Positions 11,927-22,343 of a stretch of 64,000 nucleotides of DNA are shown in pieces. Under the pieces are notes generated by a model. That model was not told the DNA's origin and did no database searches. It saw only the letters and a list, made by a program, of their open reading frames with translations. Made by a program: the position numbers and the translations under genes. The stretch spans positions 2,459,001-2,523,000 of the forward strand of contig NZ_CP042218.1 of the NCBI RefSeq assembly GCF_007795095.1. Reading direction: 5' to 3'. This DNA comes from Luteimonas granuli. Its GTDB lineage: Bacteria > Pseudomonadota > Gammaproteobacteria > Xanthomonadales > Xanthomonadaceae. Position 1 is the stretch's first letter, and every line of letters starts with the position of its first letter.

Positions 11927-13981
11927 TCAGGCCCTCAGCGCGGGGGAGTCCCAGCCCGGCCGGGGGGCGAAGCGGTCGCCATGCGTCGCCTGCAGCGCTT
12001 TCAGGCGCGCGAGCACCGTGTCCACGCCGGTCTCCCGCAGGTACTGGATCGGGCCGCCGCGGAAGGGCGCGAATCCGGTGCCGAAGATCACGCCGGCGTC
12101 GAGCAGGTCGGCGTCGGCGACCACGCCCTCGTGCAGGGCGGCCACGGCTTCGTTGAGCAGGGGGAGGATCAGGCGGTCCTCTAGGTCGGCCGGCGCCTTG
12201 TAGTCCTTCGGGACCTCGGGCTTCTTCGGCTTGCCGTCCTCCCAGGCATACAGGCCCTGGCCGTCCTTCTTGCCGCGCTTGCCGGGCCCGGGCGGCGCCG
12301 ACAGCGCGGCCGGGATCGGCAGGTCGAGGAAGGGGGCCAGTTCCGCCCCCACTCCGGCGGCCACGTCCAGGCCCACGGTGTCGATCAGCTCGATGGGGCC
12401 CATCGGCATGCCGAACCGCACCGCCGCGCGGTCGATCACCGCGCCCGGGATCCCCTCGGAGTACGCGGTGGCCGCCTCGAGCATGTACGGGAACAGCAGG
12501 CGGTTGACCAGGAAACCCGGCGTGCCCGCCACCGGCACCGGCAGCTTGTCGATCGCCCTGCAGAAGGCGGCCAGCCGGCGCTCCGTCTCCGGATCCATCG
12601 CGTCGTGGCGCACGATCTCGACCAGGGGCATCAGCGCCACCGGGTTGAAGTAGTGCAGGCCGGCGAACCGCGCAGGGTGGGCGAGGCCGGTGCGCAGCTC
12701 GTCCAGCGGGATCGACGAGGTGTTGGTGGCGAGCAGGGCGCCGGGCTTGAGCTCCGGTTCGATGCCCGCGTAGAGCGAGCGCTTGGCCTCGGGCTGCTCG
12801 ATGATCGCCTCGATCACCAGATCGGCGTCCGCCACGCCGTCGCCGGCCAGGTCGGACTTCAGCCTTGCCGCCACCTCCGGCCGCTTCGCCTCCACCTTCA
12901 CCTTCTTCGCGAACAGTTCCTGCGCGCGCGCCATGGCCTTGTCGATGTAGGCCTGTTCGCGATCCTGCAGCGTGACCTCGAAGCCCTTCAGCGCGGACCA
13001 CGCCGCGATGTCGCCGCCCATCACCCCGGCGCCGACCACGTGCACGCGCCGGATGCCACTGTCCTTGCCGCCGATCCCCTTCAGGCGCTCCTGCAGGAAG
13101 AAGACGCGCGTCAGGTTGCGCGCGGTGGGCGTGCCGGCCAGCCTGACCACCGCCTTGCGCTCGGCGGCCAGGCGATTCTGGATGCCGCCGCCCGTGCTCC
13201 GCCAGGTTTCGATCAGCGCGTACGGCGCCGGGTAGTGTTCCCGGCGGGCCTTGCGCGCGACCTGCCTGACCAGCATCGGAGCCATCAGCTGGCGCACCGG
13301 CCAGAGGTTCGTGATCCAGCCCAGGAAGCGCTGTCTGAAGGGCCGCTCGACGCCGCCGAGCGCAAGGGCGGCCGCGGCGTCCAGCAGCTGTGCCGGCTCG
13401 ACCACCGTGTCCACCAGGCCGATGGCCTTCGCGGCCGACGCCGACAGCGTCCGCCCGGTGAGCATCATGTCCATCGCCGCCGGCGTGCCGACCAGGCGTG
13501 GCAGGCGCACGCTGCCGCCCCAGCCGGGAAAGATCCCGAGCTTCACCTCGGGCAGGCCGATGCGCGTGGACGGATCGTTGCTGGCGATGCGGTAACGGCA
13601 AGCCAGCGAGATCTCGGTGCCTCCGCCCATGCAGAAGCCGTGGATCGCGGCAACGGTGGGGCAGGGCAGTTCGGCCAGGCGCTGGAACACCTGCTGGCCG
13701 CGCCGGATCGAATCGCCGATCGTGCCCTTGCGGTCGAACTCGGCGAACTCCCGGATGTCGGCGCCAGCGATGAACCCCTTGGCCTTGCCTGAATGCAGCA
13801 CCAGCGCCTTGGGCGGATCGAGCGCCAGGCGTTCGAGCAGGGCGTCGAGCTCGAACAGCACGTCCTGGGCGAAGGTGTTGACCGATTCGCCCTCGCGGTC
13901 GAACGTGAGCACCACCACGCCGTCAGGACGCTGCCCGGCGTGCCAGTGGCTGAAGCGCAGACCATCGAGGCCAGCAATCAT
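11927..13981 (-). CDS. fadJ: FadJ-type fatty oxidation enzyme (enoyl-CoA hydratase/3-hydroxyacyl-CoA dehydrogenase)
   Basis: Bifunctional beta-oxidation protein of 684 residues. The N-terminal crotonase half has the oxyanion-hole region KGFIAGADI and the segment MGGGTEISLACRYR with LPEVKLGIFPGWGG carrying the catalytic glutamate. The C-terminal half has the NAD-binding motif VVGAGVMGGDIA and the dehydrogenase signature HYFNPVALMPLVEIV. It hydrates enoyl-CoA and oxidises the 3-hydroxyacyl-CoA product. No thiolase gene is adjacent, so the partner must be elsewhere. The start at 13981 (MIAGLDGLRFSHW) was chosen; the frame is open 60 bases further up. Confidence 0.9.
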   Translation of the reverse strand: MIAGLDGLRFSHWHAGQRPDGVVVLTFDREGESVNTFAQDVLFELDALLERLALDPPKALVLHSGKAKGFIAGADIREFAEFDRKGTIGDSIRRGQQVFQRLAELPCPTVAAIHGFCMGGGTEISLACRYRIASNDPSTRIGLPEVKLGIFPGWGGSVRLPRLVGTPAAMDMMLTGRTLSASAAKAIGLVDTVVEPAQLLDAAAALALGGVERPFRQRFLGWITNLWPVRQLMAPMLVRQVARKARREHYPAPYALIETWRSTGGGIQNRLAAERKAVVRLAGTPTARNLTRVFFLQERLKGIGGKDSGIRRVHVVGAGVMGGDIAAWSALKGFEVTLQDREQAYIDKAMARAQELFAKKVKVEAKRPEVAARLKSDLAGDGVADADLVIEAIIEQPEAKRSLYAGIEPELKPGALLATNTSSIPLDELRTGLAHPARFAGLHYFNPVALMPLVEIVRHDAMDPETERRLAAFCRAIDKLPVPVAGTPGFLVNRLLFPYMLEAATAYSEGIPGAVIDRAAVRFGMPMGPIELIDTVGLDVAAGVGAELAPFLDLPIPAALSAPPGPGKRGKKDGQGLYAWEDGKPKKPEVPKDYKAPADLEDRLILPLLNEAVAALHEGVVADADLLDAGVIFGTGFAPFRGGPIQYLRETGVDTVLARLKALQATHGDRFAPRPGWDSPALRA

Positions 13982-14105
13982 GCGGAACCATCCGTTCGGG
14001 TATGGGGGCCTATGATCCCGAGTCCGTTTCGCCGGCGTCAAATGCGCCGGCTTGCGGATGCGCCTTGCACGGGACTGGACGCGGCCCCAGATGATCCTGC
14101 GGTAG

Positions 14106-14133
14106 GGAACTTTCCCCCCGTGTGAAAGTCATA
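14106..14133 (+). promoter_or_regulatory. RpoE-type promoter upstream of rpoE
   Basis: GGAACTT at 14106-14112, a 15-base spacer, then GTCATA at 14128-14133. This matches the known extracytoplasmic sigma-E pattern (GGAACTT, 15 bases, GTCNNA) and lies 40 bases before the rpoE start, so RpoE probably activates its own operon. Confidence 0.75.
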
Positions 14134-14173
14134 CCTCCGGTCCCAGGGCCGGTCCCGAGGAGAGCACCGGCCG

Positions 14174-14803
14174 ATGGCCGATACCGACAGCACCCACATC
14201 GAGAGCGCGCAGCTCGACCAGGAACTCGTCCGCCGCGTCCAGCGCGGCGACATGGCTGCGTTCGACCTGCTGGTCCGCAAGTACCAGCACCGCGTGGCGG
14301 CGGTGGTCGGGCGCTATGTGCGGGACTGGAGCGAGTGCCAGGACGTCGCCCAGGACACCTTCATCCGCGCCTACCGGGCGATCGGCAGCTTCCGGGGCGA
14401 GGCGCAGTTCTACACCTGGCTGCACCGGATCGCGGTCAATACCGCCAAGAACCATCTGGTGGCGCACAGCCGCCGCCCGCCCACCGACGACATCGGGATC
14501 GAGGACGCCGAATACTTCGACTCCGCCAGCGGCCTGCGCGACCACGACACGCCCGAGCGCGAACTGATGCGCCAGCAGATGGAACAAACGGTGCTGCGCG
14601 CGGTCCAAGCCCTGCCCGAGGAATTGCGCACGGCGATCACCCTGCGCGAGGTCGAGGGCCTGAGCTACGAGGAGATCGCGGCCCGCATGGATTGCCCCAT
14701 CGGCACCGTCCGCTCGCGGATCTTCCGCGCCCGCGAGGCGATCGACGTCGAGCTCCGGCCCCTGATGGGCACCGGTTCCGCCCCCGAACGCGCGGCGAGA
14801 TGA
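14174..14803 (+). CDS. rpoE: RNA polymerase sigma factor RpoE (sigma-E/AlgU type)
   Basis: ECF sigma factor of 209 residues that directs the envelope-stress response. Region 2 is seen as AAFDLLVRKYQHRVAAVV through DVAQDTFIRAYR and GEAQFYTWLHRIAVN; region 4 as LPEELRTAITLREVEG and GTVRSRIFRAREAI. The close match in both regions is to the RpoE/AlgU group, and the downstream gene is its anti-sigma factor followed by a DegP protease, the standard rpoE-rseA-mucD arrangement. A sigma-E-like promoter lies just upstream. Confidence 0.96.
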   Translation: MADTDSTHIESAQLDQELVRRVQRGDMAAFDLLVRKYQHRVAAVVGRYVRDWSECQDVAQDTFIRAYRAIGSFRGEAQFYTWLHRIAVNTAKNHLVAHSRRPPTDDIGIEDAEYFDSASGLRDHDTPERELMRQQMEQTVLRAVQALPEELRTAITLREVEGLSYEEIAARMDCPIGTVRSRIFRAREAIDVELRPLMGTGSAPERAAR

Positions 14804-14810
14804 GCATCCC

Positions 14811-15883
14811 ATGAGCCACCACAACCACCGCATCGACATCGACCACGAACTGGCGCCGCCGGACCGGCTGGACGCCTACCACCGCCGGCAGCTGTCGGCG
14901 ATGCTCGACGGCGAGCTGTCGCCCGACCAGACGCGCTTCATGCTGCGCCGGTTGCAGCACGACCGCGAGCTGGCCGCGTGCTGGGAGCGCTGGCAGGTCT
15001 GCGGCGAGGTGCTGCGCGGCCGCGGCCATGCGCTGCTGCCGGCGGAGTTCTCGCAGCGGGTGGCGGCGGCGATCGCCGCGCCCGCGGGCGCGACGGTGTC
15101 CCGCGCCGCGGTCGCGGGCGTGGGCGGGCCGCGCCCGCACCGTCTGGCCCGCTGGGGGGGGGCGGCGCGCTCGCGGCCTCGATGGCGCTGATGGCCCTGT
15201 TCATGGTCCGGCCCCTGCCGGATGCCGGCGCGCCGGCGCCGGTCGCCGGCATGGGCGAGCCGGCGCCGGCGTCGGCCGGAGGTGGTCCTTCCGCCGCGGC
15301 GCCGATGACTGCGGGCGCGGGCGTCGCCGCTGGCCGCCCGACCATGCCGGAGGCGGCGACGGCCCTGCTGGCCGCCGCGGCACCTGCCGCCATGACGGTG
15401 TCGGAACTCCCGCGCCGCACCGCCGAGCGCGGCGGCAGCACTCGAAGCCAGTCCCAGCGGGCCGCGCTCCGGCGGTCGCAGACGGCTGCCGACGCTCCGG
15501 TCCGGGTACTTGCGGCGTCCGCAACGGTGGCCCCGGCAGCCGATCTCCGCCTGGCGCCCGTGATCCCGGCGGAAGCCGGCGACGCGTTGCTGGCAGGGTC
15601 GGCCGCCATTGCGGTCGACAGCGACGCGCTGTTCGGCGGGATTCCCGCCGCGACCGCGCGCCCCTGGCCGCGCGCGGTGCTGCCCGGCCTGTCGGTCCGG
15701 CAGCCGTTCGCGGCCGGCTACGGCATGCCGCAGGCCGAGGCCTTCGCTCCTTTCCAGCCCCGGGTGGAAGCGGCGGCCGAGCGCGCGGCGCGCAGGGCTG
15801 GCATGGCGCCGGTGCCGCCGGGCGGCGCAAGCGCGCCGGAGCCCGGCGCGGACCGCGGAACCGGGCCCGGCCTCTCTCCGTGA
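14811..15883 (+). pseudogene. rseA: RseA/MucA-type anti-sigma-E factor, frameshifted in this sequence
   Basis: Membrane anti-sigma factor that holds RpoE inactive until proteolysis. The N-terminal cytoplasmic domain (QLSAMLDGELSPDQTRFMLR, then CWERWQVCGEVLRG) is the RseA domain. The reading frame then breaks at a run of nine G residues, 15154-15162. After the shift the sequence gives ALAASMALMALFMV, the expected single membrane helix, then a long Ala/Pro-rich periplasmic tail ending at 15883. Adding one G or removing two restores one protein of about 357 residues. The helix lies immediately after the break, so the shift is probably a sequence error. It starts 7 bp after rpoE. Confidence 0.85.
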
Positions 15884-15956
15884 CCCCGGATCCCGGCCAC
15901 GCGCCGGGACTCCGCTCCATCCAGAACCTTTTTGCCCGATCGAGGTGCGTTCCCCG

Positions 15957-17465
15957 ATGAAACGTCCTGTCCAGACCCTGGCCCTCGTGGCCCTGACCGC
16001 GGCCGGTACCGCCGCCATCGCGATTCCGGTCGCCACCGCACAGTCGCAGCCGCAGGACGCGGCCACCGCCGTGTCGGCGCCGAAAGGCGCGCCCCTGGTC
16101 ACCGGACTGCCGGACTTCACCCGGCTGGTCGATCGCGTCGCGCCGGCGGTGGTCAACGTCGAGGTCACCCTTGGCGCGCGCGGCAATTCCCAGGCGCAGG
16201 CGCTGCCGGACGACATGCCGGAGTTCTTCCGCCGCTTCTTCGGGCCGGGGATGCCGCTCCCGGGGCCGCAGGGCCCCGGAGGGGCTGGTCCCGCCCGCAT
16301 GTCGATGGGCAGCGGCTTCCTGATCTCCGGCGACGGCTACGTGATCACCAACCACCATGTGATCGCCGGTGCCACCGAGGTGCAGGTGACCCTTCCCGAC
16401 CGGCGCGGGTTCACCGCCGAGGTGGTGGGCAGCGACGAGCATTCCGACGTCGCGCTGCTCAAGATCGACGCCAGCGGCCTGCCGTTCCTCCGCGCCGGCG
16501 ATGCCAACAGCGTCAGGCCGGGCCAGTGGGCGGTGGCCATCGGCTCGCCCTTCGGCTTCGACCAGTCGGTCACCGCCGGCATCGTCAGCGCCGTCGGCCG
16601 CGCGAACCGCTACGCCAACCAGCGCTACGTGCCCTTCATCCAGACCGACGTCGCGATCAACCGCGGCAACTCCGGCGGCCCGCTTCTCAATACCAGCGGC
16701 GAGGTGATCGGCATCAATTCGCAGATCTTCTCCAACTCCGGCGGCTACATGGGCGTCAGCTTCGCGATTCCGATCGACGTGGTGATGAACGTCGCCGATC
16801 AGCTCAAGGCCACCGGCGAAGTGAAGCGCGGCCAGATCGGCGTGCAGGTGCAGGAGATCCGGGCCGACGACGCCCGGGGGTTGGGCCTGCCGGATACCCG
16901 GGGCGCGCTGGTGGCCGACGTGATCCAGGGCGGCCCCGCGGAGAAGGCCGGCATCGAGCGCGGCGACGTGATCCGCGAAGTCGACGGCGTCGCCATCGGC
17001 CAGTCCAGCGATCTGCCGCCCATGATCGGCGCCAGGGCGCCCGGCAGCCGGGTGAACCTCAAGGTCTGGCGCGAGGGCCGCCTCCGCGATGTCCGGGTGA
17101 CCCTGGGCGAACTCGACGAGGGTCTGGCCGGCGCCCGGCCGGCGGCGCGGACCCCGGGGGCGCAGCAGAACAATCCGCTTGGCATCGTCGGAAGTGAGCT
17201 GAGCGCCGAACAGCGTCGGCGGCTGGACCTCAAGCCCGACGAGGGCGTGGCCGTGGCCCGCGTCGAGGGACTGGCGGCGCGCAGCGCCGGCCTGCAGCCC
17301 GGCGACGTGATCCTCCAGGTCGGGCGCGTGACCGTGGCCACCCCGGCCGCGCTCGACCGCGAGCTGGGCAAGGCCAAGGCCGGACAGACCGTGATGCTGC
17401 TGGTGCGGAACCGCAGCGGCGGCACGCAGTTCATCGCCGTGACACCGCGGGAAGAGGCGAAGTAG
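15957..17465 (+). CDS. degP: DegP/MucD-family periplasmic serine protease
   Basis: HtrA-type protease/chaperone for misfolded envelope proteins; 502 residues. A signal peptide (about 1-28, ending ATAQS) is followed by the trypsin-like domain with catalytic His134 (TNHHVIAG), Asp164 (HSDVALLKI) and Ser239 ([11 protein letters not shown]), then two PDZ domains near 265-350 and 400-490. A glycine/proline-rich loop (about 97-112) precedes the catalytic histidine. The ATG at 15957 gives the signal peptide; the frame is open upstream, overlapping rseA. Position after rpoE-rseA is the mucD arrangement, consistent with RpoE control. Confidence 0.95.
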   Translation: MKRPVQTLALVALTAAGTAAIAIPVATAQSQPQDAATAVSAPKGAPLVTGLPDFTRLVDRVAPAVVNVEVTLGARGNSQAQALPDDMPEFFRRFFGPGMPLPGPQGPGGAGPARMSMGSGFLISGDGYVITNHHVIAGATEVQVTLPDRRGFTAEVVGSDEHSDVALLKIDASGLPFLRAGDANSVRPGQWAVAIGSPFGFDQSVTAGIVSAVGRANRYANQRYVPFIQTDVAINRGNSGGPLLNTSGEVIGINSQIFSNSGGYMGVSFAIPIDVVMNVADQLKATGEVKRGQIGVQVQEIRADDARGLGLPDTRGALVADVIQGGPAEKAGIERGDVIREVDGVAIGQSSDLPPMIGARAPGSRVNLKVWREGRLRDVRVTLGELDEGLAGARPAARTPGAQQNNPLGIVGSELSAEQRRRLDLKPDEGVAVARVEGLAARSAGLQPGDVILQVGRVTVATPAALDRELGKAKAGQTVMLLVRNRSGGTQFIAVTPREEAK

Positions 17466-17497
17466 CGCGGCTTCCCGCGCGTCCCGTCCGCCTTCGG

Positions 17498-17527
17498 GCA
17501 CCTTCCCCACCTGCCGGGGGAAGGTGC
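17498..17527. repeat. 11-bp perfect hairpin in the degP-lepA gap
   Basis: GCACCTTCCCC (17498-17508) is the exact reverse complement of GGGGAAGGTGC (17517-17527), with an 8-base loop. It is preceded by GTCCGCCTTCGG. No T-tract follows. This looks like one of the dispersed REP-type hairpins of this family, and it may also block read-through from degP. The rest of the 176-bp gap holds nothing else I can support. Confidence 0.6.
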
Positions 17528-17641
17528 CGGCGGGTGGGGGCGGGGCCGCGCCCGCGGCGCGGCGGCGGCACGCCCCCTCGCTGTGCAACAATGTCGCGTT
17601 CGACTCCATCCCAGCCGGATTCCGGCCGCCGACTGCTGCCC

Positions 17642-19450
17642 ATGCCCCCCGAATCGATGCGGAACATCCGCAATTTTTCCATCATCGCCCACGTCGACCA
17701 CGGCAAGTCGACGCTCGCCGACCGCATCATCCAGCTGTGCGGGGGCCTGACTGCGCGCGAGATGGAAGCGCAGGTGCTCGACAACAATCCGATCGAGCGC
17801 GAGCGCGGCATCACCATCAAGTCGCATTCGGTCTCGGTGCCGTACACGGCCCGCAACGGCCAGACCTACCACCTCAACTTCATCGACACCCCCGGCCACG
17901 TCGACTTCAGCTACGAGGTCAGCCGTTCGCTGGCCGCCTGCGAAGGCGCGCTGCTGGTGGTCGACGCCGCCCAGGGCGTGGAAGCGCAGTCGGTCGCCAA
18001 CTGCTACACCGCGGTCGAGCAGGGGCTGGAAGTGGTGCCGGTGCTCAACAAGATCGACCTGCCCACGGCCGACATCGAGCGCGCCAAGGCCGAGATCGAG
18101 GCGGTCATCGGCATCGACGCCAGCGACGCGGTCGCGGTCAGCGCCAAGACCGGCCTGAACGTGGAGGAGGTGCTCGAGGCCATTGTCCACCGCATCCCGC
18201 CGCCCGAGCCGCTGGACACCGACAAGCTGCAGGCGCTGATCATCGATTCCTGGTTCGACAACTACCTCGGCGTGGTCAGCCTGGTGCGCGTCATGCAGGG
18301 CGAGATCAAGCCGGGCGACAAGCTGCTGGTGATGTCCACCGGCCGCAGCCACCAGGTCGACAGCGTCGGCGTCTTCACCCCCAAGCGCAAGGTCACGCCG
18401 CACCTGCGTGCGGGCGAGGTGGGCTGGATCACCGCCAGCATCAAGGACGTCCACGGCGCGCCGGTGGGCGACACCCTCACGCTGGCCAACGACCCGGCGG
18501 CGAAGCCGCTGCCCGGCTTCCAGGAAATGCAGCCGCGCGTGTTCTCCGGCCTGTTCCCGGTCGACGCCGAGGACTATCCCGACCTGCGCGAGGCGCTGGA
18601 CAAGCTGCGCCTGAACGACGCCGCGCTGCGCTTCGAGCCCGAGAGCTCGGAGGCCATGGGCTTCGGCTTCCGCTGCGGCTTCCTCGGCATGCTGCACATG
18701 GAGATCGTGCAGGAGCGCCTGGAGCGCGAATACAACCTCAACCTGATCACCACCGCACCGACCGTGATCTACGAGGTGCTGATGACGGACGGCGAGGTGA
18801 TGCCGCTGGACAACCCGGCCAAGCTTCCGCCGGCCAACCTGATCGACGAGATCCGCGAGCCGATCATCCGCGCGAACATCCTCACCCCGCCCGACTACGT
18901 CGGCAACGTCATCACGCTGTGCGAGGAGAAGCGCGGCAGCCAGGTCGGCATCCAGTACCTGGGCAGCCAGGTGCAGGTCAGCTATGAACTGCCGATGGCG
19001 GAAGTCGTGCTGGACTTCTTCGACCGCCTGAAATCGGTCAGTCGCGGCTATGCCTCGCTGGACTACCATTTCGTGCGCTTCGACGCCGGTCCGTTCGTGC
19101 GCGTGGACACGCTGATCAACGGCGACAAGGTCGACGCGCTGTCGATCATCGTCCACCGCAGCCACGCCGACCGTCGCGGGCGCGACCTGACCGAGAAGAT
19201 GAAGGAGCTGATCCCGCGCCAGCAGTTCGACGTCGCCATCCAGGCCGCGATCGGCTCCCAGATCATCGCCCGGACCACGGTCAAGGCGCTGCGCAAGAAC
19301 GTGCTGGCCAAATGCTACGGTGGCGACATCAGCCGCAAGAAGAAGCTCCTGGAAAAGCAGAAGGAAGGCAAGAAGCGCATGAAGCAGGTCGGGCGCGTCG
19401 AGATCCCGCAGGAAGCCTTCCTCGCGGTGCTCCAGGTGGACAACAAGTGA
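17642..19450 (+). CDS. lepA: elongation factor 4 (LepA)
   Basis: Ribosomal GTPase (EF4), 602 residues. The G1 motif is AHVDHGKST, followed by DTPGH (G3) and NKIDLP (G4), then the LepA-specific C-terminal domain. The start at 17642 gives five residues (MPPES) before the conserved [16 protein letters not shown]; a start at 17657 is equally possible. Conserved order lepA-lepB-rnc-era follows. Confidence 0.97.
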   Translation: MPPESMRNIRNFSIIAHVDHGKSTLADRIIQLCGGLTAREMEAQVLDNNPIERERGITIKSHSVSVPYTARNGQTYHLNFIDTPGHVDFSYEVSRSLAACEGALLVVDAAQGVEAQSVANCYTAVEQGLEVVPVLNKIDLPTADIERAKAEIEAVIGIDASDAVAVSAKTGLNVEEVLEAIVHRIPPPEPLDTDKLQALIIDSWFDNYLGVVSLVRVMQGEIKPGDKLLVMSTGRSHQVDSVGVFTPKRKVTPHLRAGEVGWITASIKDVHGAPVGDTLTLANDPAAKPLPGFQEMQPRVFSGLFPVDAEDYPDLREALDKLRLNDAALRFEPESSEAMGFGFRCGFLGMLHMEIVQERLEREYNLNLITTAPTVIYEVLMTDGEVMPLDNPAKLPPANLIDEIREPIIRANILTPPDYVGNVITLCEEKRGSQVGIQYLGSQVQVSYELPMAEVVLDFFDRLKSVSRGYASLDYHFVRFDAGPFVRVDTLINGDKVDALSIIVHRSHADRRGRDLTEKMKELIPRQQFDVAIQAAIGSQIIARTTVKALRKNVLAKCYGGDISRKKKLLEKQKEGKKRMKQVGRVEIPQEAFLAVLQVDNK

Positions 19451-19487
19451 CGGCGGGCCGCGGGCGCGCCAAGGACAGGGTGCGCGC

Positions 19488-20282
19488 ATGAAGTGGTTCG
19501 AGATCGGGCTGGTCGTCCTGACCTTCGCCTCCGGCATCATCTGGCTGCTCGACCGGCTGTTCTTCGCCAAGGCGCGCAGGGAGCGTGCCGGGCTGCTGGA
19601 CGACGGCCGCGATCCGGTCGTGGTCGACTACGCCAAGGCCTTCTTCCCGATCCTGGCGGTGGTGCTGGTCCTGCGCAGCTTCGTGGCCGAGCCGTTCCGC
19701 ATCCCTTCGAGCTCGATGATGCCGACCCTGCTGGTCGGTGACTTCATCCTGGTCAACAAGTTCGCCTACGGCCTTCGCCTGCCGATCAACAACAGGAAGG
19801 TGGTCGGGATCGGACTGCCGGAGCGCGGCGACGTGGTGGTGTTCCGTCCGCCCGCATACCCGGACCAGGACTGGATCAAGCGCGTGGTCGGCCTGCCCGG
19901 CGACCATATCGCCTACCGCGACAACGTGCTGTACGTGAACGGCGAGGCCTCGGCCTACCAGACCATCGGCCAGTACGTCGGCAAGGGCCGGGGTGAGGAG
20001 ATGACCGGTGCAACCCTGCTGTCGGAAAACCTCGGGGGCGATGGCCGTCACGAAGTGCTCGAGATCGAGAGCCCGCTCTTCGCCAGCCACGGCGCGGGCG
20101 AGTGGACCGTGCCGGAAGGCGAGTATTTCGTGATGGGCGACAATCGTGATAGAAGCGACGACAGCCGCTTCTGGGGAACGCTGCCGGAGTCGCAGCTCCG
20201 CGGCAAGGCGTTCCTGGTGTGGATGAACTTCGACGGTGCCGCCGGCGGCGTCGATTTCGGCCGCATCGGCACCCGCCTGTAA
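19488..20282 (+). CDS. lepB: signal peptidase I (LepB)
   Basis: Membrane serine protease that removes signal peptides from secreted proteins; 264 residues. Two N-terminal membrane helices (about 5-22 and 50-66) precede the catalytic domain. The Ser-Lys dyad is Ser76 in PSSSMMPTL and Lys131 in DWIKRVVGLPGD, with the family box MGDNRDRSDDSR towards the end. It is 37 bp downstream of lepA, the usual pair. Confidence 0.96.
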   Translation: MKWFEIGLVVLTFASGIIWLLDRLFFAKARRERAGLLDDGRDPVVVDYAKAFFPILAVVLVLRSFVAEPFRIPSSSMMPTLLVGDFILVNKFAYGLRLPINNRKVVGIGLPERGDVVVFRPPAYPDQDWIKRVVGLPGDHIAYRDNVLYVNGEASAYQTIGQYVGKGRGEEMTGATLLSENLGGDGRHEVLEIESPLFASHGAGEWTVPEGEYFVMGDNRDRSDDSRFWGTLPESQLRGKAFLVWMNFDGAAGGVDFGRIGTRL

Positions 20283-20343
20283 CGTCGGTGGAGCCGGCCC
20301 GGCGCCAAATGACCACTGCATCGGGATCGAGGGGAAAAGGGCA

Positions 20344-20724
20344 ATGAGAAATTCACAACGTGGCATCACCCTGCTCGGGTTCATCATCGTGCTGGCCGTG
20401 GTGGGCCTGTTCGCCTACGTCGGCATGAAGCTGTTCCCGATGTACTCGGAGTACTACAGCGTGCGCTCGGCGATGAAGGGCCTGGCCAGCGAGCCGGGCA
20501 TCGCCAACACCGACCCGCGCAAGATCCAGGACCTGTTCTTCCGCCGGCTGTACATCAGCTACTCGGAAAACGTGAAGCCGGAACACGTCAAGATCAAGCG
20601 CGTCGGCGCCGGCTGGCAGATGGACGTCAAGTACGAGGTCCGCAAGCCGCTGATCGCGAACCTCGACGTGGTGGGCAAGTTCGAGTCCACCCAGATGCTG
20701 ACCAGGACCGGTGCGGTCGACTGA
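20344..20724 (+). CDS. DUF4845 membrane protein
   Basis: A 126-residue protein with one membrane helix near the start ([20 protein letters not shown]) and a small soluble domain. It is the DUF4845 family, found between lepB and rnc in many gammaproteobacteria. The beginning RGITLLGF looks like a type IV prepilin leader but the fifth residue is not glutamate and the context is different, so it is not called a pilin. Function is unknown. Its end overlaps the rnc start by 14 bases. Confidence 0.85.
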   Translation: MRNSQRGITLLGFIIVLAVVGLFAYVGMKLFPMYSEYYSVRSAMKGLASEPGIANTDPRKIQDLFFRRLYISYSENVKPEHVKIKRVGAGWQMDVKYEVRKPLIANLDVVGKFESTQMLTRTGAVD

Positions 20725-21391
20725 TGCCGGGGCGCGCATCGCGGGGCACCTGTTCCGCGATCCCGCGCTGCTTGCGCAGGCGCTGACCCACCGCAGCGCC
20801 GGCGCGCCGCACAACGAGCGCCTTGAATTCCTCGGCGATGCCCTGGTCGGGCTGATCGTCGCCGAGGCACTGTACCTGCGCTGGCCGAAGGCCGACGAGG
20901 GCGCCATGACCCGGGCACGCGCCGAACTGGTGCGGGAGTCCTCGCTGGCCCGGATCGCGCGCAGCCTGGAGCTGGGGGCGCGCATCACGCTGGGCCCCGG
21001 CGAGATGAAGTCCGGCGGGCACCGCCGCGACTCCATCCTGTCCGACGCCCTCGAGGCCGTGATCGGTGCGATCTACCTCGACGCCGGCTTCGAGGCCTGC
21101 CGCGCCGCCGCACTGCCCCTGTTCGAAACCGCCATCGCGGCCCTGCCCGCCGGCGGCTTCGGCAAGGATCCCAAGACACGGCTGCAGGAATGGCTGCAGG
21201 CGCGCCAGCGCCCGCTGCCGGGCTACGAGCTGCTGTCGGAAAGCGGGGAAGAGCATGCCCGTACCTTCCACGTCCGCTGTCTGCTGTCCGAGCCGGCGCT
21301 CGAGGCCGAAGGCAGCGGCAGCTCCCGCCGCGCCGCCGAACAGGAGGCCGCGGCCGCGGTCCTGCTGAAACTGGAAACCATGAAGCCATGA
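20711..21391 (+). CDS. rnc: ribonuclease III
   Basis: Double-strand-specific endoribonuclease that processes rRNA and regulates mRNAs; 226 residues. The signature [13 protein letters not shown] and the acidic [13 protein letters not shown] segment form the active site, and a C-terminal double-stranded RNA-binding domain follows ([11 protein letters not shown] to [12 protein letters not shown]). The start is a GTG at 20711 inside the preceding gene; no ATG fits before the catalytic motif. The stop overlaps the era start (ATGA). Confidence 0.95.
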   Translation: MRSTDAGARIAGHLFRDPALLAQALTHRSAGAPHNERLEFLGDALVGLIVAEALYLRWPKADEGAMTRARAELVRESSLARIARSLELGARITLGPGEMKSGGHRRDSILSDALEAVIGAIYLDAGFEACRAAALPLFETAIAALPAGGFGKDPKTRLQEWLQARQRPLPGYELLSESGEEHARTFHVRCLLSEPALEAEGSGSSRRAAEQEAAAAVLLKLETMKP

Positions 21392-22311
21392 ATACTCAAG
21401 CCGCCCCCCGCAGCGGCGCGGTCGCCGTCGTCGGCCGACCGAACGTCGGCAAGTCCACCCTGGTCAACGCGCTGGTCGGCGCCAAGGTCAGCATCGTCTC
21501 CAACCGCCCGCAGACCACGCGCCACCGGCTGCTGGGCATCGCCACCTTCCCCGGCGGACAGCTGCAGCTGGTCGATACACCCGGCATCCACCGCGGCGAG
21601 CGCAGCCAGTCGGCCACCGCGATGCACCGGATGATGAACCGCGCCGCGCGCGGCGCGCTCGAGGGCGTGGACGCCGCGGTGCTGGTGGTCGAGGCCGGGC
21701 GCTGGGACGAGGAGGACACGCTCGCCTACGATGCCCTGCGCGACGCGAAGGTGCCGGTGGTCCTGGTGGTGAACCAGGTCGACCGCATCCAGGACAAGAC
21801 CAGCCTGCTGCCCTATCTGCAGAAGGCGACCGAAGGCCGCGACTTCGCCGGAGTGCATCCGGTGTCCGCGCTCAAGCGCACCGGCCTGGATGCGCTGGTG
21901 GCCGAGCTGCTGGCGCTGGTGCCCGAAGGCCCGCCGGCCTTCGACGAGGATGCGATCACCGACAAGAGCCAGCGCTTCCTCGCCGGCGAACTGCTGCGCG
22001 AACAGCTGATGCGGCAGCTCGGTGCGGAACTGCCGTACTCGACCACGGTCGAGATCGAGTCCTTCAGCGAGGAACAGACGAAATCGGGACCGATGGCGCG
22101 CATCGGCGCCGTCATCTGGGTGGAACGCGAGGGCCAGAAGGCGATCGTGATCGGCAAGGGCGGCGCGCGCCTGAGGGAGATCGGCACCCGGGCCCGCATG
22201 TCGATGGAGCGCCTGTTCGGCTGCAAGGTGTTCCTCGAGACCTTCGTCCGCGTCCGCGCCGGCTGGTCGGACGACGAAGCCGCGCTGCGCAGCTTCGGCT
22301 ACGACGACTGA
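21388..22311 (+). CDS. era: GTPase Era
   Basis: Ribosome-assembly GTPase that binds the 3' end of 16S rRNA; 307 residues. The G1 motif is [10 protein letters not shown]3 DTPGIH and G4 NQVD, with a C-terminal KH domain around [15 protein letters not shown]. The ATG at 21388 overlaps the rnc stop. Order rnc-era-recO is conserved. Confidence 0.97.
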   Translation: MNTQAAPRSGAVAVVGRPNVGKSTLVNALVGAKVSIVSNRPQTTRHRLLGIATFPGGQLQLVDTPGIHRGERSQSATAMHRMMNRAARGALEGVDAAVLVVEAGRWDEEDTLAYDALRDAKVPVVLVVNQVDRIQDKTSLLPYLQKATEGRDFAGVHPVSALKRTGLDALVAELLALVPEGPPAFDEDAITDKSQRFLAGELLREQLMRQLGAELPYSTTVEIESFSEEQTKSGPMARIGAVIWVEREGQKAIVIGKGGARLREIGTRARMSMERLFGCKVFLETFVRVRAGWSDDEAALRSFGYDD

Positions 22312-22343
22312 TCCGTCCCGCGCCGGCGGGGGACAATGGCGCC

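Noticed and set aside
14031-14051. Short hairpin GCCGGCG/CGCCGGC between fadJ and rpoE as a terminator
   Set aside because: Seven base pairs without a T-tract and placed at the 5' ends of divergent genes, so no termination role is evident.
15201-19570. Two long minus-strand open frames opposite degP and lepA
   Set aside because: Antisense shadows of highly conserved genes.
20344-20724. DUF4845 protein as a type IV pilin
   Set aside because: RGITLLGF resembles a leader, but position 5 is not Glu and its lepB-rnc context is that of the DUF4845 family.
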